Assembly: GCA_028683385.1 (NCBI GenBank)
Contig: JAQUIJ010000020.1
Coordinates: forward strand, 1-64,000
DNA length: 64,000 bases
Source: Prolixibacteraceae bacterium
GTDB taxonomy: Bacteria; Bacteroidota; Bacteroidia; Bacteroidales; Prolixibacteraceae
Reading direction: 5' to 3'
Shown: positions 1 through 9,014 of the stretch, piece by piece
How the letters are laid out: the number at the start of each line of letters is the position of its first letter
Numbering within the stretch: the first letter of the stretch is position 1
Notes under the pieces: generated by a model
What the model saw: the letters and a program-made list of their open reading frames with translations, nothing else
The model's database searches: none
Told to the model about the DNA's origin: nothing
Made by a program: the position numbers and the translations under genes

Positions 1-133
1 TAGCCTTGCATTAAAAAAATGCAAAGTTACTTTTCATTTCAAATCAAAAAGTCAAAGAACGCCTGTAAATATATTTATATCAATAAGTTACAACGAAAAA
101 TAAAAAATTAACGCACCATCAGTAATTTTACAG

Positions 134-685
134 ATGAAAAAAAGAATCTTAACACTCGCATTACTATCCATATTCCTGATTTTTGGTGCCAATTTATCGG
201 CTCAGAACAAAAATTATTCTGAAAACCATGGAGGTGCATTAAACTTAGGACTGGGTATTGGTGGATATGGCGGATATTATGGATATTATGGAAGAACTTT
301 GCCGGTTTTTAGTCTGAATTACGAGTTCGATGTGGCAAATAATTTCACATTGGCTCCTTTTATCACTTTTGTTTCCTATCACGATTATTACAATAACTAC
401 GGTTACAGAGAATCAGTTATCCCGATTGGCGTGAAAGGCAGCTACTATTTTGATGAAATTTTAAATGCTAATTCAAACTGGGATTTTTATCTCGCGGGTT
501 CATTGGGGTTTTCAATCGTAAAAACCTCATGGGATGACGGTTATCAAGGCAATAAAGACTACCGGACAGCAAATCCATTGTTCCTGGATTTACACATTGG
601 TACCGAATATCACCTGAGCAACCGGGTTGGATTATTCCTTGACCTTTCAACCGGTGTTTCAACAGTTGGTTTGGCAATACATTAA
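134..685 (+). CDS. Outer-membrane beta-barrel protein (chromosomal flank)
   Basis: Probable small outer-membrane barrel of the OmpA/OmpW-like size class (183 aa). Residues 1-23 form a Sec signal peptide (MKKR start, hydrophobic core, LSAQ cleavage region). A Gly/Tyr-rich stretch follows at about residues 36-53, then alternating aromatic and hydrophobic strands. The ATG at 134 is the only sensible start because it gives an intact signal peptide. A strong bidirectional terminator follows at 712-753. The gene lies outside the inserted element, upstream of the tRNA-Arg fragment. No catalytic motif is visible, so only the location and fold class can be proposed. Confidence 0.7.
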   Translation: MKKRILTLALLSIFLIFGANLSAQNKNYSENHGGALNLGLGIGGYGGYYGYYGRTLPVFSLNYEFDVANNFTLAPFITFVSYHDYYNNYGYRESVIPIGVKGSYYFDEILNANSNWDFYLAGSLGFSIVKTSWDDGYQGNKDYRTANPLFLDLHIGTEYHLSNRVGLFLDLSTGVSTVGLAIH

Positions 686-711
686 AAGATTGTTTGCACA
701 ACTGTTTAAAT

Positions 712-753
712 AAAAAAAATAGCTGTAAACTAATTGTTTACAGCTATTTTTTT
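712..753. terminator. Bidirectional intrinsic terminator
   Basis: Perfect inverted repeat: A-run plus TAGCTGTAAAC, 5-base loop, GTTTACAGCTA plus T-run. It has U-tracts in both directions, so it can end the barrel gene on the plus strand and the tRNA-Arg transcript on the minus strand. Confidence 0.9.
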
Positions 754-800
754 GTGACCCCGGCAAGACTCGAACCTGCAACCTTCTGATCCGTAGTCAT
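754..800 (-). other. Attachment site: 3' half of a tRNA-Arg(ACG) gene
   Basis: Read on the minus strand, 800 to 754 gives an anticodon loop CTACGGA (anticodon ACG), the 3' anticodon strand, a variable loop, a T-arm GCAGG-TTCGAGT-CTTGC and a 3' acceptor strand CGGGGTC followed by A. The 5' half (acceptor 5' strand, D-arm) is absent: the sequence beyond 800 is AT-rich and does not fold as a tRNA. An integrase starts 155 bp away. Known integrases of this class recombine inside the anticodon-to-3'-end part of tRNA genes and leave such a fragment at the integrase end. The intact tRNA-Arg should lie at the other end of the element, outside this window. Confidence 0.85.
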
Positions 801-908
801 AAATTTAGCCATATCCATCAATATATTATCATCATCAAATACCCTTATTTAATGGTATTTACATGAATATTATTACTCAGAAAAAAATCATTATATTCTA
901 ATATTAGC

Positions 909-956
909 TATATTTGTGTATCAAATAGTGTTGTATAAATCTAAACTTGATACACA
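909..956 (+). promoter_or_regulatory. Integrase promoter with flanking 10-bp inverted repeat
   Basis: TATATTTG at 909-916 matches the Bacteroidota -7 box TANNTTTG. TGTGTATCAA (915-924) and TTGATACACA (947-956) are perfect inverted repeats 22 bp apart that bracket the expected transcription start and touch the ATG at 956. The arrangement suggests an operator or integrase arm site giving autoregulation. No convincing -33 element was seen. Confidence 0.55.
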
Positions 957-2245
957 TGGGTGCAACCATATCTATTTTCCTTGATACTAGAATTCAGAAA
1001 TCAGACAATGTTTATCCAGTTAAAATCAGGGCAACTTATGAACGAAAAAGATTATATCTGGGAATTGAGAGAAATCGTATCAATAATATATTGAACAATT
1101 CTAGGCTTGAAAAATATAGGTTTGATGGATCAGGTAATTATTCTATAGACAAAGATATATTTGAAAAAACACTAAATCCAAAGGTTACCGGAATACTCAA
1201 AGAACTTCAGGTTGTTTTCAAAGGGATAGAACTGGAAGCTCAAAAGATTGCAGATAGTATAGAGCCATTTACTCTTGATGCTTTTAAGTCTCAAATGAGC
1301 AAGAAAAGAAATAAAAATAACCTAGTATTTTTACAATTTGATGAGCTAATTAGTGAGTTAAAATTAAGCGACCGCATAGGCACGGCAATCAGTTATCAAT
1401 GCGCCTCTACTTCATTAAAGAAGTTTACAGGAGACAAAGATGTCCCCTTTGAATATTTCACAAAAGAAAAGTTAGAAAAGTATAAAATCTGGATGCAAAG
1501 TGGCGAAAAGCCCAGTTCTGACACTACAATTGGAATTTATATGAGAGCTTTGAGAGCATTATTTAACAGATCAATCGAAGCCGGAATAACTGCTCATTAC
1601 CCATTCATTAAAGGGAAAGAAGGGTTCAAAATACCCAAAGGGAAAGGTCGAAAAATTGCACTTAACAAGCCAGAACTTCAAAAAATATTTGACTTCCAAC
1701 TTTCAAAAAAACACCCCAACTCTTTTTATCTCGATATGTGGAAGCTCATGTATTTACTTGGCGGCCCCAATCCAACCGATGTTTGTATGCTTCGCGAAAG
1801 CAATATAAAGAACGGATTTGTATATTTTTTTAGGCAAAAGACTAAAAGAACAAGCAATGAACCAAAAGAAATCCAAGTACCATATTCCACTCCAGTAAAA
1901 TTAATAATTGATAAATGGAAAATATCAGATAAAAAAGATCCGTATTTAATACCAGTTATAAAAGATACAATGGATGCAACTCAAAGAAAAGCCACTATTG
2001 CTCAATTTGTAAAGATGATAAATAGCACAATGAAACAAGTTGCCTCCCATTTAAAGATTAGCCAAAAAACTACCACTTATGTTGCCCGTCATTCTATTGC
2101 AACGCAATTATTAAGATCTGGAGCTTCGGTTAAGTTCATTGGTGATCAACTAGGTCATCATGACACCAAAACAACTGAAACTTATCTGGATGGGTTTGAA
2201 GATGAACAAATCAGAGAGGCATTTAATCTAGCGACTAAATTTTAA
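956..2245 (+). CDS. int: Tyrosine recombinase (element integrase)
   Basis: Site-specific recombinase that should integrate and excise the element at tRNA-Arg. The order is an N-terminal arm-binding beta domain (about residues 1-90), a SAM-like core-binding domain (about 110-210) and a catalytic domain (about 225-425). Visible catalytic residues are Arg in ARHS (near 378), His in LGHH (near 401) and the nucleophile Tyr in ETYLDGF (near 410). The first catalytic arginine position reads LLGGPNPTDV without Arg, a substitution common in Bacteroidota integrases. I prefer the ATG at 956 over the in-frame TTG at 947, which would lie inside the inverted repeat. Length (429 aa) is normal. It is followed after 3 bases by a small gene. 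Confidence 0.93.
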   Translation: MGATISIFLDTRIQKSDNVYPVKIRATYERKRLYLGIERNRINNILNNSRLEKYRFDGSGNYSIDKDIFEKTLNPKVTGILKELQVVFKGIELEAQKIADSIEPFTLDAFKSQMSKKRNKNNLVFLQFDELISELKLSDRIGTAISYQCASTSLKKFTGDKDVPFEYFTKEKLEKYKIWMQSGEKPSSDTTIGIYMRALRALFNRSIEAGITAHYPFIKGKEGFKIPKGKGRKIALNKPELQKIFDFQLSKKHPNSFYLDMWKLMYLLGGPNPTDVCMLRESNIKNGFVYFFRQKTKRTSNEPKEIQVPYSTPVKLIIDKWKISDKKDPYLIPVIKDTMDATQRKATIAQFVKMINSTMKQVASHLKISQKTTTYVARHSIATQLLRSGASVKFIGDQLGHHDTKTTETYLDGFEDEQIREAFNLATKF

Positions 2246-2248
2246 GAA

Positions 2249-2767
2249 ATGGAAACAAGCGATTTTATTTTTAAAGGTAAGAGATTCAGATACCCACAAG
2301 ATTTTGAGCAAGAGTTTAAACCGACAAAATGGAGTATCCGCAAATTCATGTCATTTATAGCCGATTTTGAAGAAGATGAAAAGTATTACTTTGCAATTCA
2401 CACAACGAATATTCTTGGCAAATACCATACTTCGGATAAAGACACCATGAATTTCATAAGGCAGATTAAAGAAAAAAGGGATTTAAATTTTGACATCAAC
2501 AATGACCAATCTCAAAAACAAATTCTGCTTTCCGTTGAAAAAGACAATTATGATACACTTATAAAATTGATGACTATACTTCAAAAAGACAAAATTATTC
2601 AAGGCACCGGAAAAAACATTGCAGAAATCCTAATAAATAACTTTGGCGTAAGGCTCTCATTATCAACTATTACAACAAAATTTTATCGATTTAGTGAAGA
2701 ATTAAATGAAGAAAAATTTTCAAAAGAAACTTTCAAAAACTTTCATGCTCTTTGTGAAAAAATTTAG
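2249..2767 (+). CDS. Hypothetical protein co-transcribed with integrase
   Basis: A 172-aa soluble protein starting 3 bases after the integrase stop, so almost certainly in the same transcript. It is rich in Lys, Phe and Asn with mixed alpha/beta character. There is no signal peptide or membrane segment, and I recognise no catalytic motif. The position suggests a directionality or accessory factor for recombination, but that is inference from neighbourhood alone. The next 150 bp are very AT-rich and noncoding. Confidence 0.6.
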   Translation: METSDFIFKGKRFRYPQDFEQEFKPTKWSIRKFMSFIADFEEDEKYYFAIHTTNILGKYHTSDKDTMNFIRQIKEKRDLNFDINNDQSQKQILLSVEKDNYDTLIKLMTILQKDKIIQGTGKNIAEILINNFGVRLSLSTITTKFYRFSEELNEEKFSKETFKNFHALCEKI

Positions 2768-2920
2768 ATAATACTCTTATTAACAAATATTTAAAATATT
2801 AAACAATAAATCAATATTTTCAAAGATTATCAATAAATAATAAATTAATTGTAAATCAACTAGTTGACAGGTATTAAAATAACAGATAGTTTTGAGTGAA
2901 AACAATTAAAAATTAAAGCT

Positions 2921-3115
2921 ATGACACCAATCTTTTATACTCTTCCAGAAGCAGCAGAATACTTGAGGATGCCAATCAATACATTCCGAAAACATCGACC
3001 ATCAATTGGTGGTACTAAACTTGGGAAACGTTGGCTCTTTACCGAATCAGAGTTATTAATTTATGTTGGGAAAAATCGTTCCAAACCACTCTCTGAACTT
3101 AAATCAGTTTCATAA
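2921..3115 (+). CDS. Excisionase-like helix-turn-helix protein
   Basis: A 64-aa HTH_17/MerR-type protein. Residues 5-50 (YTLPEAAEYLRMPINTF then RPSIGGTKLGKRWLF) follow the pattern of Bacteroidota excisionase-like HTH proteins: helix, recognition helix and a beta wing with GKRW. It lies downstream of the integrase on the same strand after a 153-bp AT-rich gap. Its likely role is a recombination directionality factor or local repressor. Size and fold support DNA binding; the specific job is inferred. Confidence 0.75.
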   Translation: MTPIFYTLPEAAEYLRMPINTFRKHRPSIGGTKLGKRWLFTESELLIYVGKNRSKPLSELKSVS

Positions 3116-3255
3116 TTTTAAATACTTCGCTGAAATTTCTATTCAAGGATTCTGTGTAATCAAAATATAGAATAGGGATTTTTGAATTTGGTTGAGAAGT
3201 CATTATGAATAAGGTATCAGGATTTTGTTACATAATAAATGAAAGTACTTAATAA

Positions 3256-3383
3256 TTATCTGACCAATTCTAATGCTATATCAAGCCATTGCACAGCTTT
3301 GTCCCAATTAATAATGCTGAACAGATTATCTACAAAGTCGTTCTGTTTGTTTTACAAATTTAGATAATAGGCATGTTGGATTA
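3256..3383 (-). pseudogene. Degraded 3' end of an iron/manganese superoxide dismutase gene
   Basis: The minus strand upstream of position 3256 reads VIQHAYYLNL, stop, NKQNDFVDNLFSIINWDKAVQ and about ten further residues before a stop. This matches the conserved C-terminus of Fe/Mn superoxide dismutase (E-H-A-Y-Y-L-x-Y-Q-N-K, then a N-W pair), including the metal-ligand His of the xHAYY motif. The internal TAA stands where a CAA (Gln) codon is expected. The rest of the gene is missing: it is cut at the stop codon of the next gene. It is a remnant of older DNA, not functional. Confidence 0.72.
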
Positions 3384-4124
3384 CTTTTTTATAATAAAAT
3401 CATCGAAATAGGTTTGAGCATCGGCCTTTGTCCAAAAACCAATTTTCCCGGCATTTGGGAATGTGGTATCCTGCACTTTGAAAAGCTCCTTACCATTCAG
3501 GGAAACAGTAAACAAATCACCTTTTACCAGTAGTTTTAATGTGTTCCAGCCACTACCCAGTTTGTCAACATCTACTCCATAGGTTTTACCTTTCCCTACT
3601 TCAGGAAGGTCTGTGCGATTGCCGTTTTCTACTTTATACAATACGACATTGTCTTCTAGCGGATTAGCTCTAACAAGGTAATAGTTGTTTTTGTCAATAA
3701 ACCGCCATACAAACCCGCCTCCCTGATCATGCTTTCCGGCAACCCCTTTTAATCGAACCGTGAGTTCCATATCTTTTATAATTATGCTGTCGTTCACAAC
3801 CATATTAAAATGGCCGCTGGGATTGCTGCTGTAAAGTTGAGCCAGCACTTTGTTCCCTCCGTCGTCGGTAATTTTCCAATCGGTGCCGCCTGAACCGGAA
3901 TAGTATTGCGACCAACCTTTTGACAATTTGTTTACAGCATATTTTTCGAAATCAAAAACAATTTCAGAACCCGTTTTTTCGGAAGCTGAAAGTTGAGTTT
4001 GTTCATTCTTGTTTGAACTTACGTTGGTTAATTGTTTTGAATTAGCTTTTCGTTCGGGCGATGAAGCATTTACACAAGCAAATACCAAAAGTGTTGCAAC
4101 TGAAGTGAAAATAAACTTTTTCAT
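3381..4124 (-). CDS. Concanavalin/LamG-like secreted lipoprotein (paralogue 1)
   Basis: A 247-aa exported protein with an N-terminal signal and possible lipobox (VFAC, Cys17). After a Ser/Asn-rich linker a jelly-roll domain runs from about residue 55 to the end. It resembles the family-16/DUF1080-type lectin-like fold, with the blocks QGGGFVWRF, YYLVRANPLE and GFWTKADAQTYFDDF. The gene at 12478-13158 is a clear paralogue sharing these blocks. It is last in the metal-cluster operon, 21 bp after the ATPase gene. No glycosidase active site is evident, so binding of a polymer or a surface role is likely. The substrate is unknown. Confidence 0.7.
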   Translation of the reverse strand: MKKFIFTSVATLLVFACVNASSPERKANSKQLTNVSSNKNEQTQLSASEKTGSEIVFDFEKYAVNKLSKGWSQYYSGSGGTDWKITDDGGNKVLAQLYSSNPSGHFNMVVNDSIIIKDMELTVRLKGVAGKHDQGGGFVWRFIDKNNYYLVRANPLEDNVVLYKVENGNRTDLPEVGKGKTYGVDVDKLGSGWNTLKLLVKGDLFTVSLNGKELFKVQDTTFPNAGKIGFWTKADAQTYFDDFIIKK

Positions 4125-4145
4125 AACGATACATTTTAAATTGGT

Positions 4146-4874
4146 TTATAACTCAATAAAATTTTGAACATTCGGATTGTCTGATTGGCGCATCTCCTGG
4201 GGTGTTCCCAAAAATTCGATGCTGCCTTCATTCAAAAAAAGAATTTTGTCACTCATTTCCATTGCTTCGCTGTGGTCGTGAGTGATGTAGAGTAATGTGA
4301 TATTTCTTTCACTTATAATTTGTTTTAAAAGACTTCGGATTTGAGTTTTCAGTTTTACATCAAGGTTTGCAAGGGGTTCGTCCATTAAAAGGATTTTCGG
4401 CTGCAAAACCAAACTTCTTGCAAGTGCGACCAGTTGTTGTTGTCCGCCAGATAGTTGATTTGGATATGAAGCTGTCAATTCTTCTATATTGAATTGTCTT
4501 AAAATAGCTACTACTATTTCTTTATAGTCGGTAACCTTTTTCACTTTTAAGCCAAAAGCAATATTCTCAAAAACCGTAAAATGCGGGAACAGGGCAAGGT
4601 CCTGAAATACAAAGCCAATATCACGTTCGTGAGGTGGGATAATGATTTTCCCATTCTCACTTGCCATTTTGTTATGGATAAAAAGAGTACCACTATTCAG
4701 TTTTTCCAGGCCTGCCAGCAAACGAATGAGGGTTGTTTTGCCACTTCCCGATTTGCCCAGAATGGAGATAAATTTACCACCATCGCTTAACGAGAAAGAG
4801 ATGTTATTTAAAACAGTTTTATTGCCAAAACGCTTGGTGCAATTCTGAAATGCTATGATTGATTTCTCTTCCAT
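4146..4874 (-). CDS. ABC transporter ATPase, ferric-ion/thiamine type
   Basis: A 242-aa nucleotide-binding subunit powering import through the adjacent two-domain permease. Walker A GKSGSGKTT is at 40-48, signature LSGGQQQ near 140, Walker B ending LLMDEPLANLD near 165, and the switch His in YITHDHSEAM. It lacks the long C-terminal regulatory domain found in many FbpC/PotA proteins, ending soon after the core. It overlaps the end of the permease gene by 22 bp, showing translational coupling. The substrate is inferred only from the neighbours (Fe3+-type binding protein and TonB receptor). Confidence 0.9.
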   Translation of the reverse strand: MEEKSIIAFQNCTKRFGNKTVLNNISFSLSDGGKFISILGKSGSGKTTLIRLLAGLEKLNSGTLFIHNKMASENGKIIIPPHERDIGFVFQDLALFPHFTVFENIAFGLKVKKVTDYKEIVVAILRQFNIEELTASYPNQLSGGQQQLVALARSLVLQPKILLMDEPLANLDVKLKTQIRSLLKQIISERNITLLYITHDHSEAMEMSDKILFLNEGSIEFLGTPQEMRQSDNPNVQNFIEL

Positions 4875-6421
4875 TGTTGATTGATTAGTATTTTATGGCC
4901 ACCCATCATAAGAGCAATGAGGGATAATGTAAATAGCAATGCTACCAGGCACATGGCGCTCACAGCGCTTTGCGGGGCATTCGCCATCAATGTAAAAATC
5001 CTTACCGGCAATAATGATATGCCAGGTGGATATACCATTATAACGGTGGTAAGCTCTCCTATGCAAAAAATAAGGATGATGAAAAATGAAGTAAACAAGG
5101 CTTCGAATAGCAGTGGTAATGTAATCTTCCGAAACACGTATAAGGGCGATGCCCCCATCAGAAGAGCCGCTTCCTGAAATGACGCAGGTATTTGCATCAT
5201 ACTGCTGGCTATAATCTTTTCAGAAATAAAAAGAAACCGCGCCGTAAAAGCGATTAGAATTATCAGCGATGAGCCATAAATAAGATTCAAAGAAGGTGTA
5301 TTGTAAAATTTTGCGAGAGCAATTCCTGTTACAAGGGCAGGAACGGCAAACACCAACAGCAAAAGGAAATCGGCAGTTTTAATATTATATTTTATAATGA
5401 GGGTTGAAAAAGCAAAGCCGAGCAAAGTAATAAGTAATGCACCAGACGAGGCTAATAGCAAACTGTCAGTTAATGACGGCAAGAGTTGTTCAATGATACT
5501 CCAAAAAGAAATGCTATTATCGCTTACCGACTGCCAGACTAGCATAGACAGTGGAAGTAAAACAAACAGCAAGATATACGCCAGGCAAATCAGTGTCCAT
5601 TTCGATTTGTTTTCGAGTAAAAGGATTTTATAGCTTGATGATTTCTTTCCAAAAGAGATGAATGGCGCCTGCGACAAATAAAACTTTTCAGGTATAATGA
5701 GTAACAAACAAATACCGGTTAGCACCAAGGCGTGGGCAATGGCTGCCGAAAAATTATAGAAGGCTGCAAATTGGGTGAAAATTTCGGTGGTAAAAACATT
5801 CACCGACAAATAAGATGGCACGGCAAATTCGGAAACCGAAAGAATGAAAATCAGGATAAACGATGAAAATAGCGCCGGACGGATCAATGGCAAAATGATT
5901 CTAAGGAAAACGGTTTTATAGGAGGTCATCATTTCACCAGCTTCTTCGATGGAAGCAGTAATATTTTGCAAACTGCCCGAAATGATGAAGGTTGCAAGGG
6001 GTATGTAAATGGTGGTTAGAATGAAAACCACGGAAGGCAAGCTGTAAATAAATGTTTTTGGGAAACCAGCAAAGAGCCATACATCGGTCCAGGCAACTGT
6101 AATCATATAAGGCGGCAACAGCAACGGCAGTAACAGAAGAAAACGCAGGGTGTTTTTGAAAGGCAGATTTGTTTTGGTAAACAGGAATGCAAAACCATAA
6201 CCAAATGCAACCGACACAAAACCAACCCATGCAGCAATGATAAGACTATTACCTATACTTTTCAGTGTAGTTGTCTGAAAAATGCTACTGAAATTCTCGA
6301 TGGTCAATTTACCATCTGCAAAAACGGAGGTAACCAATAAGGAAAGCAATGGCAATAAAATGACTGCTGCAAATAGCAGTGCAGGAAGCAAGATGACATA
6401 TTTTGAGTTTATCGTTTTCAA
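4853..6421 (-). CDS. ABC transporter permease, fused two-domain (FbpB/ThiP type)
   Basis: A 522-aa inner-membrane permease with about 12 hydrophobic helices in two homologous halves, the architecture of FbpB and ThiP. Each half carries an EAA coupling loop: EEAGEMMTSYKTVF in the first and EAALLMGASPLYVFRKI in the second, where the ATPase docks. The start shown is TTG at 6419-6421; no in-frame ATG precedes the first helix, so the TTG start is favoured. It works with the ATPase at 4146-4874 and the binding lipoprotein at 10030-11055. Co-localised receptor and propeller genes suggest uptake of a chelated metal or oxyanion. Confidence 0.88.
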   Translation of the reverse strand: MKTINSKYVILLPALLFAAVILLPLLSLLVTSVFADGKLTIENFSSIFQTTTLKSIGNSLIIAAWVGFVSVAFGYGFAFLFTKTNLPFKNTLRFLLLLPLLLPPYMITVAWTDVWLFAGFPKTFIYSLPSVVFILTTIYIPLATFIISGSLQNITASIEEAGEMMTSYKTVFLRIILPLIRPALFSSFILIFILSVSEFAVPSYLSVNVFTTEIFTQFAAFYNFSAAIAHALVLTGICLLLIIPEKFYLSQAPFISFGKKSSSYKILLLENKSKWTLICLAYILLFVLLPLSMLVWQSVSDNSISFWSIIEQLLPSLTDSLLLASSGALLITLLGFAFSTLIIKYNIKTADFLLLLVFAVPALVTGIALAKFYNTPSLNLIYGSSLIILIAFTARFLFISEKIIASSMMQIPASFQEAALLMGASPLYVFRKITLPLLFEALFTSFFIILIFCIGELTTVIMVYPPGISLLPVRIFTLMANAPQSAVSAMCLVALLFTLSLIALMMGGHKILINQQWKRNQS

Positions 6422-6481
6422 GATTTAATCGAAATTATTTCAAATTAATCAATGCAAGTGATATTATAAGTATTTTCATAA

Positions 6482-8908
6482 TCATTCATTTTTAAATTGA
6501 TTTTCCATTAATTTTTCTTTTACTGAAGTACCGAATGTATAAGCGAGAGTGACCAGAACTGCCCTGCTATCAATGGTTGAAATTCTATGAAAATAAAAAG
6601 TATCATCAGATACCACAGAACCAGATTGCTGAGTTTTGAAAACATCAGTAAAAACAATACCTACCCGGCCTCTGTCATTATTAAATTTTTGTTGGAAGCC
6701 CATGTCCATATAATAATTCTCAAGCTGCTTGCCTTGTGGAATGGATACCGGCGAAGTATAATTGATTAAAACTTGCATTTTGGCACCTTCCCAAAGGGAA
6801 AAATTATTGATGAATTTGGTGTACCAGGCCAACATATTTTTTGCAATTTCCTGTTGATTTACTTCGCCGGAAATTTCATTTTTGTATAGTGAATAGCTGA
6901 AATTTGCATTCCAGATTTTATTGGTATTGATGGTTAAAACACCTTCAAATCCATAATTGACAGCCTTTCCGAAGTTCATTGGCTTAGAAAGAAAAGCTCC
7001 TGAATCGATAACCGATAAATAAGGCATGATTACATTATTTGTTTGACGATAAAAGATTGCAAAACTAAGGGAAGCTTTTTTCCAATCGTGATTATAGGCC
7101 AATTCAAATGAGTTAATCAGTTCAGGGTCAAGGTCAGGATTTCCACTATGCTGGTTTAAAGAGTCTGTAATATCAACAAAAGGGTTTAAATTACCCAATC
7201 CGGGTCTATTTATCCTGCGGCTGTAGCTTAACCGATAAAAATCGGAAACAACTGGATAAAAAACAAGATTTGCCGATGGAAATAACTTGAAATACTGTTT
7301 GTTAAAATCCTGTGATTGGTCGGTGGTTTTACCTGAATTAAAAACCTGTTCGCCCCTTACGCCCAAATCATATTTCCATTTGGGGCGTTCGTTACTTCCC
7401 ACCCAAGCATTGTACTGTGCATATAACGCATGTATTTGTTCCCTGAATTTAAAAATAGTACTCCGCTGAAAATTGGTTATATATTCACCATTTACATTAG
7501 CTTGTGTCTGGTAATCAGCATCTAGGTGCCGAAATGTAAATTTGTAACCGGTTTCAATACTTCCAAAATCACTAACTGGTTGTTTATAGTCAACAGAGGC
7601 AATTGTCATATTGCTTAACTGATAACTACTCGTTCGTTCCAGGTCTAATTCACCCAACTGAACATTATCTTCTGACAGTCTTTTCACATTGATATCGGTA
7701 TTTTCCTTTTCATCGTCGAAACTGGTTGTAACATTTGTTGTTAAGGTTTTCCCTTCCCGGTTGAATGTTTTAACATGGTTCATTTCGAATTCAAGAGCAT
7801 TAAATTTTCGAATTTCAATTGATTGGCGTGTATTACTTCTTGTAAAACTACTATCCTGATTTCGAAAGGTACTGGTCAACGTTTCATTGTTATCCTGCTC
7901 ATTGTACGCCCAGGCTGCATTAAAACTTAAGGTATTGTATTTGTTTGGTGTATAATCCGTATTCAGCCTGAGTTCCTGATTTTTTACCAACCTGCTGTCA
8001 AACCTTTTTTGGGTTAGAAAGTGCTCGTCCTGCAAATTAAATTCAGTCCTTTCTCCATCAACATTTCGTTCTCTCACGGTATACCAGTTGTTGTAATAAA
8101 GCCCTGCATTCCATTTATTCGTTTTGTGATTGAGCATAACTGAACCGTTTAAACGTTCCTTCGCCCCATAACCCAAACCAAGGGCAAAAGCTCCATTTGT
8201 ACCCGCTTCCACATTCTTCTTTAAAACGATATTGATAATACCGGCATAGGCATTTGCATCATATTTAGCTGAAGGATTGTTGTTAATTTCAATTTTTTCA
8301 ATATTGTTAGCTGGAATACGCTCTAATTGAGCGCTACCATCAACTCCGGTTAAGCCCGAAACACGTCCGTTTATCATGATTAACGGGCTTTTACCCCTGA
8401 TTGTAACCGCACCATCGGCATCGACCATAACGGTTGGCATATTTTTAAGCAAGTCGGCCGCATTGCCTGATGCCTGTGTTAAATTGTCGTTGGCATTGAT
8501 AACAAATCCCTGCTCGGTTCTTTTAATGCTCTTACGAAAAGAAATTACATCAACTGACTGTAAAACATTCTCATCAACTTTAATTTCAATAGATTTTAAA
8601 TCAATTTCGTGATTAGAAGAAGTAATAGCTACACTTGTTTTTACAGGAACATAGCCAATAAATTGGATATTTAAGATGTAATTCCCAAATGGAATTTTAT
8701 CAACAATAAAGCGTCCTAAACTATCGGTATTTGTTCCTGAAATTATATTAGTGCTATCCGATTGAGTTGTGATAAATACATCGGCAAATTCAACTGGCCT
8801 GTCATTTTCTATCACATTGCCTTTTATTGAACCCATCTTATTTTGACTGTAAACCGCAAAATAATTACTTAAAAAGAGAAAAATGAGCGTTGAAATTGTT
8901 TTGTTCAT
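6482..8908 (-). CDS. TonB-dependent outer-membrane receptor
   Basis: An 808-aa outer-membrane protein with a signal peptide (1-21), a carboxypeptidase-regulatory-like beta-sandwich (about 27-110), a plug domain with GRVSG and IERIEINNNPSAKYDA motifs (about 115-235) and a long C-terminal beta barrel. The layout is that of the Bacteroidota outer-membrane beta-barrel family (TonB-linked, siderophore- or metal-receptor-like) rather than a SusC giant. It lies within the transport operon, 60 bp upstream of the permease gene, so it probably delivers the same solute to the periplasm. A 106-bp gap before it could hold a secondary promoter. Confidence 0.87.
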   Translation of the reverse strand: MNKTISTLIFLFLSNYFAVYSQNKMGSIKGNVIENDRPVEFADVFITTQSDSTNIISGTNTDSLGRFIVDKIPFGNYILNIQFIGYVPVKTSVAITSSNHEIDLKSIEIKVDENVLQSVDVISFRKSIKRTEQGFVINANDNLTQASGNAADLLKNMPTVMVDADGAVTIRGKSPLIMINGRVSGLTGVDGSAQLERIPANNIEKIEINNNPSAKYDANAYAGIINIVLKKNVEAGTNGAFALGLGYGAKERLNGSVMLNHKTNKWNAGLYYNNWYTVRERNVDGERTEFNLQDEHFLTQKRFDSRLVKNQELRLNTDYTPNKYNTLSFNAAWAYNEQDNNETLTSTFRNQDSSFTRSNTRQSIEIRKFNALEFEMNHVKTFNREGKTLTTNVTTSFDDEKENTDINVKRLSEDNVQLGELDLERTSSYQLSNMTIASVDYKQPVSDFGSIETGYKFTFRHLDADYQTQANVNGEYITNFQRSTIFKFREQIHALYAQYNAWVGSNERPKWKYDLGVRGEQVFNSGKTTDQSQDFNKQYFKLFPSANLVFYPVVSDFYRLSYSRRINRPGLGNLNPFVDITDSLNQHSGNPDLDPELINSFELAYNHDWKKASLSFAIFYRQTNNVIMPYLSVIDSGAFLSKPMNFGKAVNYGFEGVLTINTNKIWNANFSYSLYKNEISGEVNQQEIAKNMLAWYTKFINNFSLWEGAKMQVLINYTSPVSIPQGKQLENYYMDMGFQQKFNNDRGRVGIVFTDVFKTQQSGSVVSDDTFYFHRISTIDSRAVLVTLAYTFGTSVKEKLMENQFKNE

Positions 8909-9014
8909 GCTACCAGTTTATTGAAAATAGTCTTTAATATTGAGAGCGATAGTTATTTAAAAAGAACTATGCTTGCTTAATAAAATAAAACCTTATAAAA
9001 GTTTGTTCCATTTA

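Noticed and set aside
754-800. Possible functional tRNA-Arg
   Set aside because: The acceptor 5' strand, D-arm and 5' anticodon stem are missing; only the 3' half is present.
947-955. Upstream TTG start for the integrase
   Set aside because: It falls inside the inverted repeat and the ATG at 956 gives the usual N-terminus.
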